From positions 1 to 45,071 of the forward strand of contig JANYLR010000009.1 in the NCBI GenBank assembly GCA_025363715.1: a stretch of DNA of 45,071 bases, given 5' to 3'. This DNA comes from Holophagaceae bacterium (GTDB taxonomy: Bacteria; Acidobacteriota; Holophagae; Holophagales; Holophagaceae). This document shows positions 39,037-45,071 of the stretch, piece after piece. Position 1 is the first letter of the stretch; every line of letters begins with the position of its first letter. Under the pieces are notes generated by a model. It saw nothing but the letters and a program-made list of their open reading frames with translations, made no database searches and had not been told where the DNA came from. The translations under genes and the position numbers were made by a program.

Positions 39037-39081
39037 CATTCTGCGAAACCCACATTCGCTTGATCAAAGAAAAGAATTCAA

Positions 39082-39183
39082 TAAGCGGAGGTTAGGGGAG
39101 AAGCGGAGGAAAGCATAGAAAAACAAAAAACACTTTGGTTGCCTTACTCCGCTTTCCTCAGCTCCTCGGCAGTCCTCTGCTTA
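39082..39183. repeat. intergenic palindromic repeat (GCGGAGG type)
   Basis: The purine-rich left arm at 39082-39114 (GCGGAGG units, ending GGAGGAAAGC) is answered by a pyrimidine-rich right arm at 39151-39183 (GCTTTCCTC... ending TCTGCTTA). The arms pair imperfectly around a 36-nt A-rich loop. It lies between the dehydrogenase and lexA, which are convergent, and could act as a two-way terminator. No gene is present in 39037-39235. Confidence 0.65.
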
Positions 39184-39235
39184 CATACGCTTGTTCTTTT
39201 CAATGTAAACGGCCATCACCTTCCAAGCCGAGGCC

Positions 39236-39901
39236 TCAGCAGCTGCGCATGACCCCCACGAGCACGCCCTGGATGTCGATGTTCTGCGGGGCGTAGCAGT
39301 GGGGCTGGAGTTCGGGATTGTGGGGGATGAGCCACACGCCCTTGGCATCCCGCCGGAATTCCTTCAGGGTGACTTCCTCCCGGTCGATGAGGGCCACTAC
39401 CCGATCCCCATTCCGGTACTCGCCCTTGCGCTGCAAAACGACCAGATCCCCATCGAGAATGGCGTCATCGACCATGGAATCGCCCCGCACGCGAAGCACG
39501 AACAGTTCGTCCCGTTGGCGATGGATACTGTTGGGCACCTCGATTGGCAGGGCCCGGCTCTCGGGGAGGATGGGCGAACCCGCAGCTACGTCCCCGCAGA
39601 AGGGGAAGATCCGGACCGTGGGAGTGCCTTCCTGGCGAGCCTCGCTCCGCCCGGGGCGGGAGAGCTGGGATTCGCCCTCGGCCGCGCTGGCCACCACCAG
39701 GTTGTTACCCTTGCCGTGGCTGCGGACGAGGAACCCCTTGTCCATGAGGTGCTGCACATGCTTGTGGATGGTGGACACCGCGCTGGAGCCCACGCCCTTG
39801 GCAATTTCCGCCAAGGTGGGACTCCGGCCTTCGCTCTGCACGAAAGCGCGGATGAACTTCAGCACAGCCTGCTGGCGTTTGGTGAGATCACTGGTTTTCA
39901 T
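39236..39901 (-). CDS. lexA: SOS repressor LexA
   Basis: A 221-residue repressor that blocks SOS genes and cuts itself when RecA is activated. The N-terminal winged helix is LTKRQQAVLKFIRAFVQSEGRSPTLAEIA with KGVGSSAVSTIHKHVQHL. The cleavage pair is Ala107-Gly108 (CGDVAAGSP). The catalytic dyad is Ser142 (RGDSMVDD) and Lys180 (EEVTLKEF). The linker (about residues 72-96) is longer than in E. coli, and the total is larger than the usual 200-205. Upstream on the minus strand TTGACG and TACCTT, 17 bp apart, would start the RNA at about the ATG, and no ribosome site is visible, so the mRNA may be leaderless. Confidence 0.95.
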   Translation of the reverse strand: MKTSDLTKRQQAVLKFIRAFVQSEGRSPTLAEIAKGVGSSAVSTIHKHVQHLMDKGFLVRSHGKGNNLVVASAAEGESQLSRPGRSEARQEGTPTVRIFPFCGDVAAGSPILPESRALPIEVPNSIHRQRDELFVLRVRGDSMVDDAILDGDLVVLQRKGEYRNGDRVVALIDREEVTLKEFRRDAKGVWLIPHNPELQPHCYAPQNIDIQGVLVGVMRSC

Positions 39902-40004
39902 GGATCCAAGGTAAGAGTTGAGGCCCAGGTCGTCAATCCCTTTTTTTTCGCTTTATTTCAGACCACCAGCACCGTCTCCATCGGGCCCCTCCGTGGAACC
40001 CGAC

Positions 40005-40020
40005 TGTGACCTATGTCATA
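40005..40020. promoter_or_regulatory. CRP/FNR-like half-site pair
   Basis: TGTGA-N6-TCATA (40005-40020) is one base off the CRP palindrome TGTGA-N6-TCACA. Its centre is about 57 bp before the expected korA transcription start, near a class I position, in the lexA-korA divergent gap. The match could be chance. Confidence 0.3.
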
Positions 40021-40033
40021 CTGGCTGACGGCC

Positions 40034-40077
40034 TTGAGGGTCAAGTATTTACGCCCTATTCATCCTCTTTACGCCCT
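40034..40077 (+). promoter_or_regulatory. korAB promoter with overlapping 10-bp direct repeats
   Basis: TTGAGG (40034-40039) and TATTCA (40057-40062) are 17 bp apart, a good sigma-70 arrangement ahead of korA. The decamer TTTACGCCCT occurs at 40048-40057 and again at 40068-40077, exactly 20 bp apart (two helical turns). One copy abuts the -10 box and the other sits at the likely start site. That geometry suits a dimeric repressor bound to one face of the DNA. Confidence 0.5.
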
Positions 40078-40113
40078 CCCCGTGGCCCGCGTTTCGATGT
40101 GAAAGGAGTCCTC

Positions 40114-41937
40114 ATGACTGCCAGCCTTGCCGCCCCTTTGAAGCCTTTGGGAGCGAAAACCAGGATCAATGATTTTTCCATCCAGGTAGCCACGGTCAAC
40201 GGATCAGGTTCCCAGACCGCGAATTCAGTACTGCTGCGGGCCATCTTCCAGATGGGCGTCTTTGTGAGCGGCAAGAACCTCTTCCCGTCGAACATCGCGG
40301 GGCTACCCACCTGGTTCACCATCCGGGCCAGCGCCAAGGGCTATGTGGCCCGCAAGGCCAGCAATGAAATGCTCATCCTGATGAATCCCGAGACCGCCAA
40401 GGAGGACATCGCCAAGGCCGACACTGGCGCCCTGGTGATCTACGACGAGCCCCTGCAGCTTGACAAGCTCCGCAGTGACCTCTCCTACATCCCCGTGCCC
40501 TTCCAGAAGCTGGTGACCGCCTCCTGTCCCGAACCCAAGCTGCACAAGCTCGTGAAGAACATGATCTACGTGGGTGTGGCGGCCCGCCTGCTCAGCGTGG
40601 ACATGGCGGAGGTGAAGAACGCCATCACCAAGCAGCTCAAGGGCAAGGCCAAGGCCATCGAGATCAACCAGGGCGCCGCCGTGGCCGGCTACGACTGGGC
40701 CATGGAAAACCTGCCGGACCAGGATCACATCAAGGTCGTGCGGGACAACAAGACCCAGGGCCTGATCATCGTGGATGGCAACGAAGCCTGCGCCCTGGGC
40801 GCCCTCTTCGCTGGCGTCACCGTGGTGGGCTGGTACCCCATCACCCCCGCTTCCAGTCTGGTCGAGACCTTCATCGACTACGCCGAGGAATACCGCAAGG
40901 ATCCCAAGACCGGCAAGTCCACCGTGGCCATCGTGCAGATGGAAGACGAACTCGCTTCCGCGGGTGTGGTCCTGGCTGCCGGCTGGGCCGGCGCCCGGTC
41001 CATGACCTCCACCGCGGGCCCAGGCGTCTCCCTGATGAGCGAGTTCATCGGCCTGGGCTACTACGTCGAGGCCCCGGGCGTGTTCTTCAACGTGGCCCGC
41101 ACCGGCCCCAGCACAGGCCTGCCCACCCGCACCCAGCAGTCCGACGTGGAGCTCTGCGCCAAGTGCAGCCATGGCGATACCCAGCACATCAACCTCTACC
41201 CCGGGACCATGGAGGAGTGCTTCCAGTTCGCCTACGACGCCTTCGATCTGGCGGAGCGTTTCCAGACGCCCATCTTCGTGGTCACCGACCTGGACCTGGG
41301 CATGCAGAACTGGTCCTCCAAGCCCTTCGCCTATCCCGCCTCGCCCTATGACCGAGGCAAGGTCCTCAACCAGCAGCAGCTGACCGAGGCCAAGGACTGG
41401 GGCCGCTACAAGGATGTGGATGGCGATGGCATCTGCTACCGCTCCCTGCCCGGCACGGCGGGCGGCAAGGGCGCGTACTTCACCCGGGGTTCGGGCCACA
41501 ATGAATACGCTCAGTACTCCGAGAAGCCCGAAGACTACGTCGCCGTGGTGGACCGCCTCAGGCGGAAGTACGAGACGGCCAAGGCCCACGTGCCCACACC
41601 CGTCTTCCGCAACCAGGGTTCGGCCAAGGGTGTCCTGGCCTTCGGCTCCAGCGATCCCGCCGTCATCGAGGCCCAGGACCTCCTGGCCGAAACGGGCCTG
41701 AAGACCGACTACCTCCGGCTGCGCGCCCTGCCCTTCACGGCGGAAATCGATGCCTTCGTGAAGGAGAAGCAGGTGGTCTACGTGGTCGAGCAGAACCGCG
41801 ACGGGCAGATGGCCAACCTCTTCCGCGAGACCTACCCCGAGCATGCGACCAAGTTCCGCAGCATCCTCCACTACAACGGCCACGCCATCGACGCCAAGTG
41901 CATCGTGGACCAGATCACCGCCTTCGAGCAGAAGTAG
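40114..41937 (+). CDS. korA: 2-oxoacid:ferredoxin oxidoreductase, fused gamma-alpha subunit
   Basis: A 607-residue subunit. The N-terminal 190 residues are the gamma domain (TVNGSGSQTANSVLLRAIFQMG, then LPTWFTIRASAKGYVAR). The rest is the alpha (pyrimidine-binding) part: GALFAGVTVVGWYPITPASSLVE, QMEDELASAGVVLAAGWAGAR, TAGPGVSLMSEFIGL and RTGPSTGLPTRTQQSD. With the beta subunit it converts a 2-oxoacid and CoA to acyl-CoA, CO2 and reduced ferredoxin. The gamma-alpha fusion is the KorA type usually acting on 2-oxoglutarate, although pyruvate or branched-chain acids are possible. AAAGGAG five bases before the ATG at 40114 fixes the start. korB follows after 12 bp. It could supply the reduced ferredoxin pool that the aldehyde oxidoreductase also uses. 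Confidence 0.93.
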   Translation: MTASLAAPLKPLGAKTRINDFSIQVATVNGSGSQTANSVLLRAIFQMGVFVSGKNLFPSNIAGLPTWFTIRASAKGYVARKASNEMLILMNPETAKEDIAKADTGALVIYDEPLQLDKLRSDLSYIPVPFQKLVTASCPEPKLHKLVKNMIYVGVAARLLSVDMAEVKNAITKQLKGKAKAIEINQGAAVAGYDWAMENLPDQDHIKVVRDNKTQGLIIVDGNEACALGALFAGVTVVGWYPITPASSLVETFIDYAEEYRKDPKTGKSTVAIVQMEDELASAGVVLAAGWAGARSMTSTAGPGVSLMSEFIGLGYYVEAPGVFFNVARTGPSTGLPTRTQQSDVELCAKCSHGDTQHINLYPGTMEECFQFAYDAFDLAERFQTPIFVVTDLDLGMQNWSSKPFAYPASPYDRGKVLNQQQLTEAKDWGRYKDVDGDGICYRSLPGTAGGKGAYFTRGSGHNEYAQYSEKPEDYVAVVDRLRRKYETAKAHVPTPVFRNQGSAKGVLAFGSSDPAVIEAQDLLAETGLKTDYLRLRALPFTAEIDAFVKEKQVVYVVEQNRDGQMANLFRETYPEHATKFRSILHYNGHAIDAKCIVDQITAFEQK

Positions 41938-41949
41938 GAGCACCTGACC

Positions 41950-42987
41950 ATGCCGACCGCCACCCCTTCCGCTCCCACCAACACGCTGGGCTTCACCAAG
42001 CAGGACTACGTAGGCTCCAAATCCACCCTTTGCGCCGGCTGCGGCCATGACGCCATCACCGCCCAGATCATCAACGCCGCCTTTGAATCCAACATCGAGG
42101 GCTACCGGGTCACCAAGTACTCCGGCATCGGCTGTTCCTCCAAGACACCCGCCTACTTCATCAACCAGGGCTGGGGCTTCAACAGCGTGCACGGGCGCAT
42201 GCCGGCCATCGCCACCGGTGCCTCCCTGGCCAATCGGAACCTCATCAACATCGGCGTCTCGGGCGATGGTGACTCCATGTCCATCGGCATGGGCCAGTTC
42301 GTCCACGCCGTGCGCCGCAACATCCCCATGATCTACATCATCGAAGACAACGGCGTCTATGGCCTCACCAAGGGCCAGTTCTCCGCCACCGCCGACAAAG
42401 GCGCCTTCCTCAAGTCCGGCGCCGTGAACGAACTGCCCCCCATCGATCCGTGCACTCTGGCCATCGAGCTGGGCTGCGGCTTCGTGGCCCGCTGTTTCTC
42501 GGGCAATCCCAAGCAGCTGAACGCCATCCTCAAGTCCGCCTTCGCCTACCAGGGCACCGTGGTGCTGGACATCATCAGCCCCTGCGTCACCTTCAACAAC
42601 CACGATGCTTCCACGCGCTCCTACAAGCACGTGAAGGACCATGATTTTCCCCTGCACGACCTGGGCTTCATCCAGTATTCCGAGGTCGAGGATGTGGAAA
42701 TTCCTGCGGGGGGGACCGAGGTTGTCACCTTCCCCGACGGCTCCAAGGTGGCCATCAAGGCTATCCACGAGGACTACGATCCCACCGACCGTTTCGGCGC
42801 CATGAAGGCCATCCACGAGTCCATGGCCAAGGGCGAGTTCCTCACGGGCCTGCTCTACATCAATCCCACCCAGCCCCCCCTCACCGAGGTGCTGAACCTC
42901 GTGGACGAGCCCCTGGCCAGCCTGGGCGAAGCTCAGCTGAAGCCCAGCCCGGCAGTGCTGGAGGAGATCATGCGGAGCCTCATGTAA
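41950..42987 (+). CDS. korB: 2-oxoacid:ferredoxin oxidoreductase, beta subunit
   Basis: A 345-residue thiamin-diphosphate subunit. The Fe-S-type cysteines CAGCGHD and GIGCSS near the N-terminus, the ThDP/Mg motif GVSGDGDSMSIGMGQF followed by EDNGVYGLTKGQFS, and CVTFNNHD are all characteristic of KorB/PorB. There is no separate ferredoxin (delta) subunit, as usual for the two-subunit type. It is translated just after korA (12-bp gap). A GC-rich hairpin about 20-40 bp after the stop, around 43007-43033, may end the transcript, but it lacks a T-run. Confidence 0.94.
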   Translation: MPTATPSAPTNTLGFTKQDYVGSKSTLCAGCGHDAITAQIINAAFESNIEGYRVTKYSGIGCSSKTPAYFINQGWGFNSVHGRMPAIATGASLANRNLINIGVSGDGDSMSIGMGQFVHAVRRNIPMIYIIEDNGVYGLTKGQFSATADKGAFLKSGAVNELPPIDPCTLAIELGCGFVARCFSGNPKQLNAILKSAFAYQGTVVLDIISPCVTFNNHDASTRSYKHVKDHDFPLHDLGFIQYSEVEDVEIPAGGTEVVTFPDGSKVAIKAIHEDYDPTDRFGAMKAIHESMAKGEFLTGLLYINPTQPPLTEVLNLVDEPLASLGEAQLKPSPAVLEEIMRSLM

Positions 42988-43045
42988 TTGGACCGGCGTC
43001 CGTGTTTGCTGCCGCCCTGGCGGGCGGGGCAGTTAGGTACAAGCA

Positions 43046-43073
43046 TTGACGGGGGCCTTCGGCCCGCTAAACT
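43046..43073 (+). promoter_or_regulatory. tRNA-Ala promoter
   Basis: TTGACG (43046-43051) and TAAACT (43068-43073) with a 16-bp spacer sit 10 bp before the tRNA gene. The spacer contains the small dyad GGGCC-TTC-GGCCC. Position and match to sigma-70 boxes make this a likely promoter. Confidence 0.65.
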
Positions 43074-43083
43074 AACAGTTCGT

Positions 43084-43159
43084 GGGCCTGTAGCTCAGCT
43101 GGGAGAGCGCTGCGTTCGCAATGCAGAGGTCGTCAGTTCGATCCTGATCAGGTCCACCA
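43084..43159 (+). tRNA. tRNA-Ala (anticodon CGC)
   Basis: A 76-nt gene with complete cloverleaf. Acceptor GGGCCTG pairs with CAGGTCC and includes the G3-U70 wobble pair that is the main alanine identity element. The D-arm is GCTC...GAGC, the anticodon stem CTGCG/TGCAG has loop TTCGCAA (anticodon CGC, reading GCG), and the T-arm is GTCAG-TTCGATC-CTGAT. The discriminator base is A and CCA is encoded. Its 3' end is a common integration site, and the DNA beyond looks like an inserted element. Confidence 0.97.
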
Positions 43160-43161
43160 AA

Positions 43162-43196
43162 AGCCCCTTGAGAAATCAAGGGGCTGCTTGTTTTTT
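43162..43196 (+). terminator. intrinsic terminator of tRNA-Ala
   Basis: A perfect 10-bp stem, AGCCCCTTGA (43162-43171) and TCAAGGGGCT (43176-43185), with a GAAA tetraloop, followed by GCTTG and six T. It begins 2 nt after the CCA end. Confidence 0.93.
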
Positions 43197-43340
43197 ATCG
43201 ACCAATCAAACTAGACCGAGTCGGCTGTCGTCAAAATATCGTCAAATCATGCGGAACTGGCACCCAGCGCTTGAGGTCGATCCCTGTAGATCCTGGACGA
43301 CCAAAAGGCCGGTAATTGGCGAATCGGCCCGAATGAAAAT

Positions 43341-43363
43341 GGGGCCACCCTGAAGGTGGCCCC
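43341..43363 (-). terminator. intrinsic terminator downstream of the excisionase-like gene
   Basis: GGGGCCACC (43341-43349) and GGTGGCCCC (43355-43363) form a perfect 9-bp stem with a 5-nt loop. On the minus strand it is followed by ATTTTCATT, so it should stop transcripts leaving the excisionase-like gene, whose stop lies 26 bp away. The rest of 43197-43388 shows no complete gene. A minus-strand frame (about 43235-43340, ending ...KRWVPVPHDLTIF) reads like protein and may be a remnant. Confidence 0.7.
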
Positions 43364-43388
43364 TCCTATCAAAATCCAGCCACTACCT

Positions 43389-43622
43389 TCAACCGGTTGG
43401 GTTCAGGAATTCATCAATTGCCTTGATGGAAATGATGATCCGGCGACCGATCCTCACCACGCGCAACTTCTCACCATCAATGAGGTCAAGCAGCGTGCAT
43501 CTAGACACGCGCAGCACCTCTGCGGCCTCCTCAACGGTGAGGGCCATACAGGGCAGTGGGGCCAAATCGAACAAAGGTTTCGGGATTGGCACAGGTTGGG
43601 GTACCAGCATCCGCTTTTGCAT
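43389..43622 (-). CDS. excisionase/MerR-like helix-turn-helix protein
   Basis: A 77-residue DNA-binding protein. After a short Pro-rich start (MQKRMLVPQPVPIPKPLF) comes a winged-helix of the HTH_17/excisionase type: ALTVEEAAEVLRVSRCTLLD, then LIDGEKLRVVRIGRRIIIS and IKAIDEFLN. Such proteins direct integrase during excision of phages and genomic islands, or act as small regulators. The ATG at 43622 is chosen because GAAGGGG lies six bases upstream; the frame extends to 43847 without a better start. It sits about 230 bp from tRNA-Ala, pointing toward it, as xis genes of tRNA-integrated elements often do. Confidence 0.82.
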   Translation of the reverse strand: MQKRMLVPQPVPIPKPLFDLAPLPCMALTVEEAAEVLRVSRCTLLDLIDGEKLRVVRIGRRIIISIKAIDEFLNPTG

Positions 43623-43746
43623 AGAGCGCCCCTTCCCGAAAGGAATGCCGAGCCAACCTGCAGACTCAGCTTCCAGGGCAGAATCTCGCGCAGGCCCCTT
43701 GAAAAACAGGCATTCTCCAGTTGGACGATTTCTGGGTGGACTGGGT

Positions 43747-44751
43747 CTAAGTCCGACTCGGGCGCGGCACTCTGCGCATGATCCCCCTGGGACGGCGAAC
43801 CCTGGCGGTGTGTGACACGCCGGCAAAGGCCTCCCGCTCGCGTCCATGGATCAAGGCGGCGATGTGCATGTCTGAGTCGAAGTCGTCAAGCGACATCAGC
43901 GCCTGAGAGATCATCAGGTCAAAATCCTTCAGCCCCTTTTTCCGCCCGCCAATGAAGGCGTCCTGACCACCGGGCCGTGCAACCACCAGCCCACATCGTG
44001 GGTGACGGGCAACCCGCAGGTTGGACATCTGGATTGCCCCAGAAGTGTCCGGTGCCGCTCCCGCTGTGCGCCACAACCCGTAGCCCCACTGAAGGCCACC
44101 CTGATCATCGAACAACTGTTTCTGCAGCATCCAGATGCCCAGATCGACCGGGAAGATACGCCCGGTCATATCAGTGCCGTTAGGGCTCGGGAGTGTCGGA
44201 AAGCCTGAATCCCTTGCCTGCTGCACTAACCAACGTGCCCGGCCATCCTTCGCCGCGTGCAGCCAAAGGAGGAAGTCCCTGCGATCTGGCAGAGGGGATG
44301 GTATCCACTGCAGGTAATCGAGAGCCTCCGCTTGGCGAAGCCGGCTCTCACCCTTCCTCGCCGCCTGCCATGTATCAGGGTCATTGCCGGTTTCATTCAT
44401 GCGAAGGCGCCGATTCTTGACGGACCGCGCTGTCATGGGGGCCATGAAGATCGACACTGCCGTTTCCACTTGCACCCAGGAGAGGGTCGGCATGAGGCGT
44501 TTCAGTTGCTCTGCCATCCAGCGAGGTTCCTCTCGCACGGCCAATGCGATCGGCCCACGTTCTCCATACGCGAGTCCGTCATGCAACCGCACCAGATCCT
44601 CCGGCGTGGAAGGCCCGCCTCGCAGAAAGACCCAGACCAGTGCACCCTTCAGTACAGGTGGCAGGCGGTCCCATGCGGCGGTGCTGGCGGCGGGATCACT
44701 GCCATCACCACCCCATCGGTCCTGATCCCACCCGCCAGCCCTGCGGTTCAT
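43747..44751 (-). CDS. hypothetical protein, 334 aa, of the putative integrated element
   Basis: A 334-residue soluble protein of unknown family. The start MNRRAGGWDQDRWGGDG is Gly/Trp-rich. The middle contains LPPVLKGALVWVFLRGGPSTPEDLVRLHDGL, which looks helix-turn-helix-like, and WVQVETAVSIFMAPMTARSV. The C-terminus is strongly basic (RVRRPRGIMRRVPRPSR). GGAG six bases before the ATG at 44751 supports this start over a TTG at 44859. It lies upstream of the excisionase-like gene on the same strand. The basic tail suggests nucleic-acid binding, but I assign no function. Confidence 0.6.
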   Translation of the reverse strand: MNRRAGGWDQDRWGGDGSDPAASTAAWDRLPPVLKGALVWVFLRGGPSTPEDLVRLHDGLAYGERGPIALAVREEPRWMAEQLKRLMPTLSWVQVETAVSIFMAPMTARSVKNRRLRMNETGNDPDTWQAARKGESRLRQAEALDYLQWIPSPLPDRRDFLLWLHAAKDGRARWLVQQARDSGFPTLPSPNGTDMTGRIFPVDLGIWMLQKQLFDDQGGLQWGYGLWRTAGAAPDTSGAIQMSNLRVARHPRCGLVVARPGGQDAFIGGRKKGLKDFDLMISQALMSLDDFDSDMHIAALIHGREREAFAGVSHTARVRRPRGIMRRVPRPSRT

Positions 44752-45071
44752 CCTGTTCTCCTGAATAGGGCCTTTCGATTTCAAGCCTTGTTGGGCAGGC
44801 AAATTCCCTTCCAGGCATTGAAGCACGAGAGGGTCAGATGAGCTCCAAACCTCGTTCAATTCACCCAGGTGCTCATTGCATTTTCAGCTCCCATCAGGTG
44901 TTCCTCGCCTGATTTGGGAGAACCACGAGAAACGGAACGCGTCAAGCACTTTGAGACAGTTGGTGGCCTGAGTTATCGCTCCGACCCACCCGCTGCGGAG
45001 AGCCGCCGGGGCCATGGACAGCCTGCGGATTGCCTGGCGGCAACGGGCCGATGGCCCGCCCTTCGGGTCCT
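44752..45071. other. right-end stretch without a supported gene
   Basis: The stretch contains one hairpin: CTCCC-ATCAGG (44888-44898) pairs with CCTGAT-TTGGGAG (44908-44920) with a 2-nt bulge. A short plus-strand frame begins with ATG at 45014 (MDSLRIAWRQRADGPPFGS) and runs off the window; it may be the start of a gene but is too short to judge. Nothing else is recognisable. Confidence 0.3.

Noticed and set aside
40303..42816. 837-residue minus-strand frame across korA and korB
   Set aside because: Same explanation: antisense shadow of two conserved genes, crossing their intergenic gap without any promoter or start signal.

Overview
The window is GC-rich bacterial chromosomal DNA with dense, mostly intact genes. 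The gene set (2-oxoacid:ferredoxin oxidoreductase korAB, a tungsten/molybdenum aldehyde:ferredoxin oxidoreductase, gltBD, an MglA-type GTPase with a long tail, several sigma-54 and PAS-type regulators) fits an anaerobic or facultative chemoheterotroph. I would guess Acidobacteriota, class Holophagae (Geothrix/Holophaga-like). That is inferred from overall gene style, not from a marker gene.

Region 1 (1-7.2 kb): a pterin-enzyme locus on the minus strand. It holds an aldehyde ferredoxin oxidoreductase, a MoaD-like sulfur carrier, a putative outer-membrane protein, a DUF1097 membrane protein and a moaA cut off at about two thirds of its length. A divergent sigma-54 activator lies upstream, and a good -24/-12 promoter precedes aor. 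This is the best candidate for an undescribed functional system. Both ends look worn: moaA breaks off near the window edge, and an Lrp/AsnC tail fragment follows the activator.

Region 2 (7.2-11.5 kb): minus-strand genes of poorly known function: an FkbM-like protein, a TMEM175-type channel, a 435-aa unknown, and an unknown protein translationally coupled to a small lipoprotein.

Region 3 (11.5-23.5 kb): plus-strand core genes map (with an odd start), gltB, gltD and ispE. After these come a Tat-exported flavoprotein that looks acquired and an ABC-2 exporter pair whose two genes are separated by a 276-bp element with terminal inverted repeats.

Region 4 (23.5-34.5 kb): a 1177-residue hybrid histidine kinase, then a five-gene chain in which each start overlaps the previous stop by 4 nt (MFS transporter, histidine ammonia-lyase, HD-domain protein, HEAT-repeat protein, PAS histidine kinase), then ppa.

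Region 5 (34.5-43.2 kb): a palindromic element and a HAD phosphatase. A minus-strand LolA-like/MglA-like pair and a peroxiredoxin follow, then a LeuB-type dehydrogenase, lexA, korAB with a structured promoter region, and tRNA-Ala(CGC) with its own promoter and terminator.

Region 6 (43.2 kb-end): the start of a probable integrated element beside the tRNA, with an excisionase-like gene and a 334-aa unknown. No integrase is visible.

Four different palindromic or terminal-inverted-repeat elements occupy intergenic gaps (10.4, 22.2, 34.6 and 39.1 kb).
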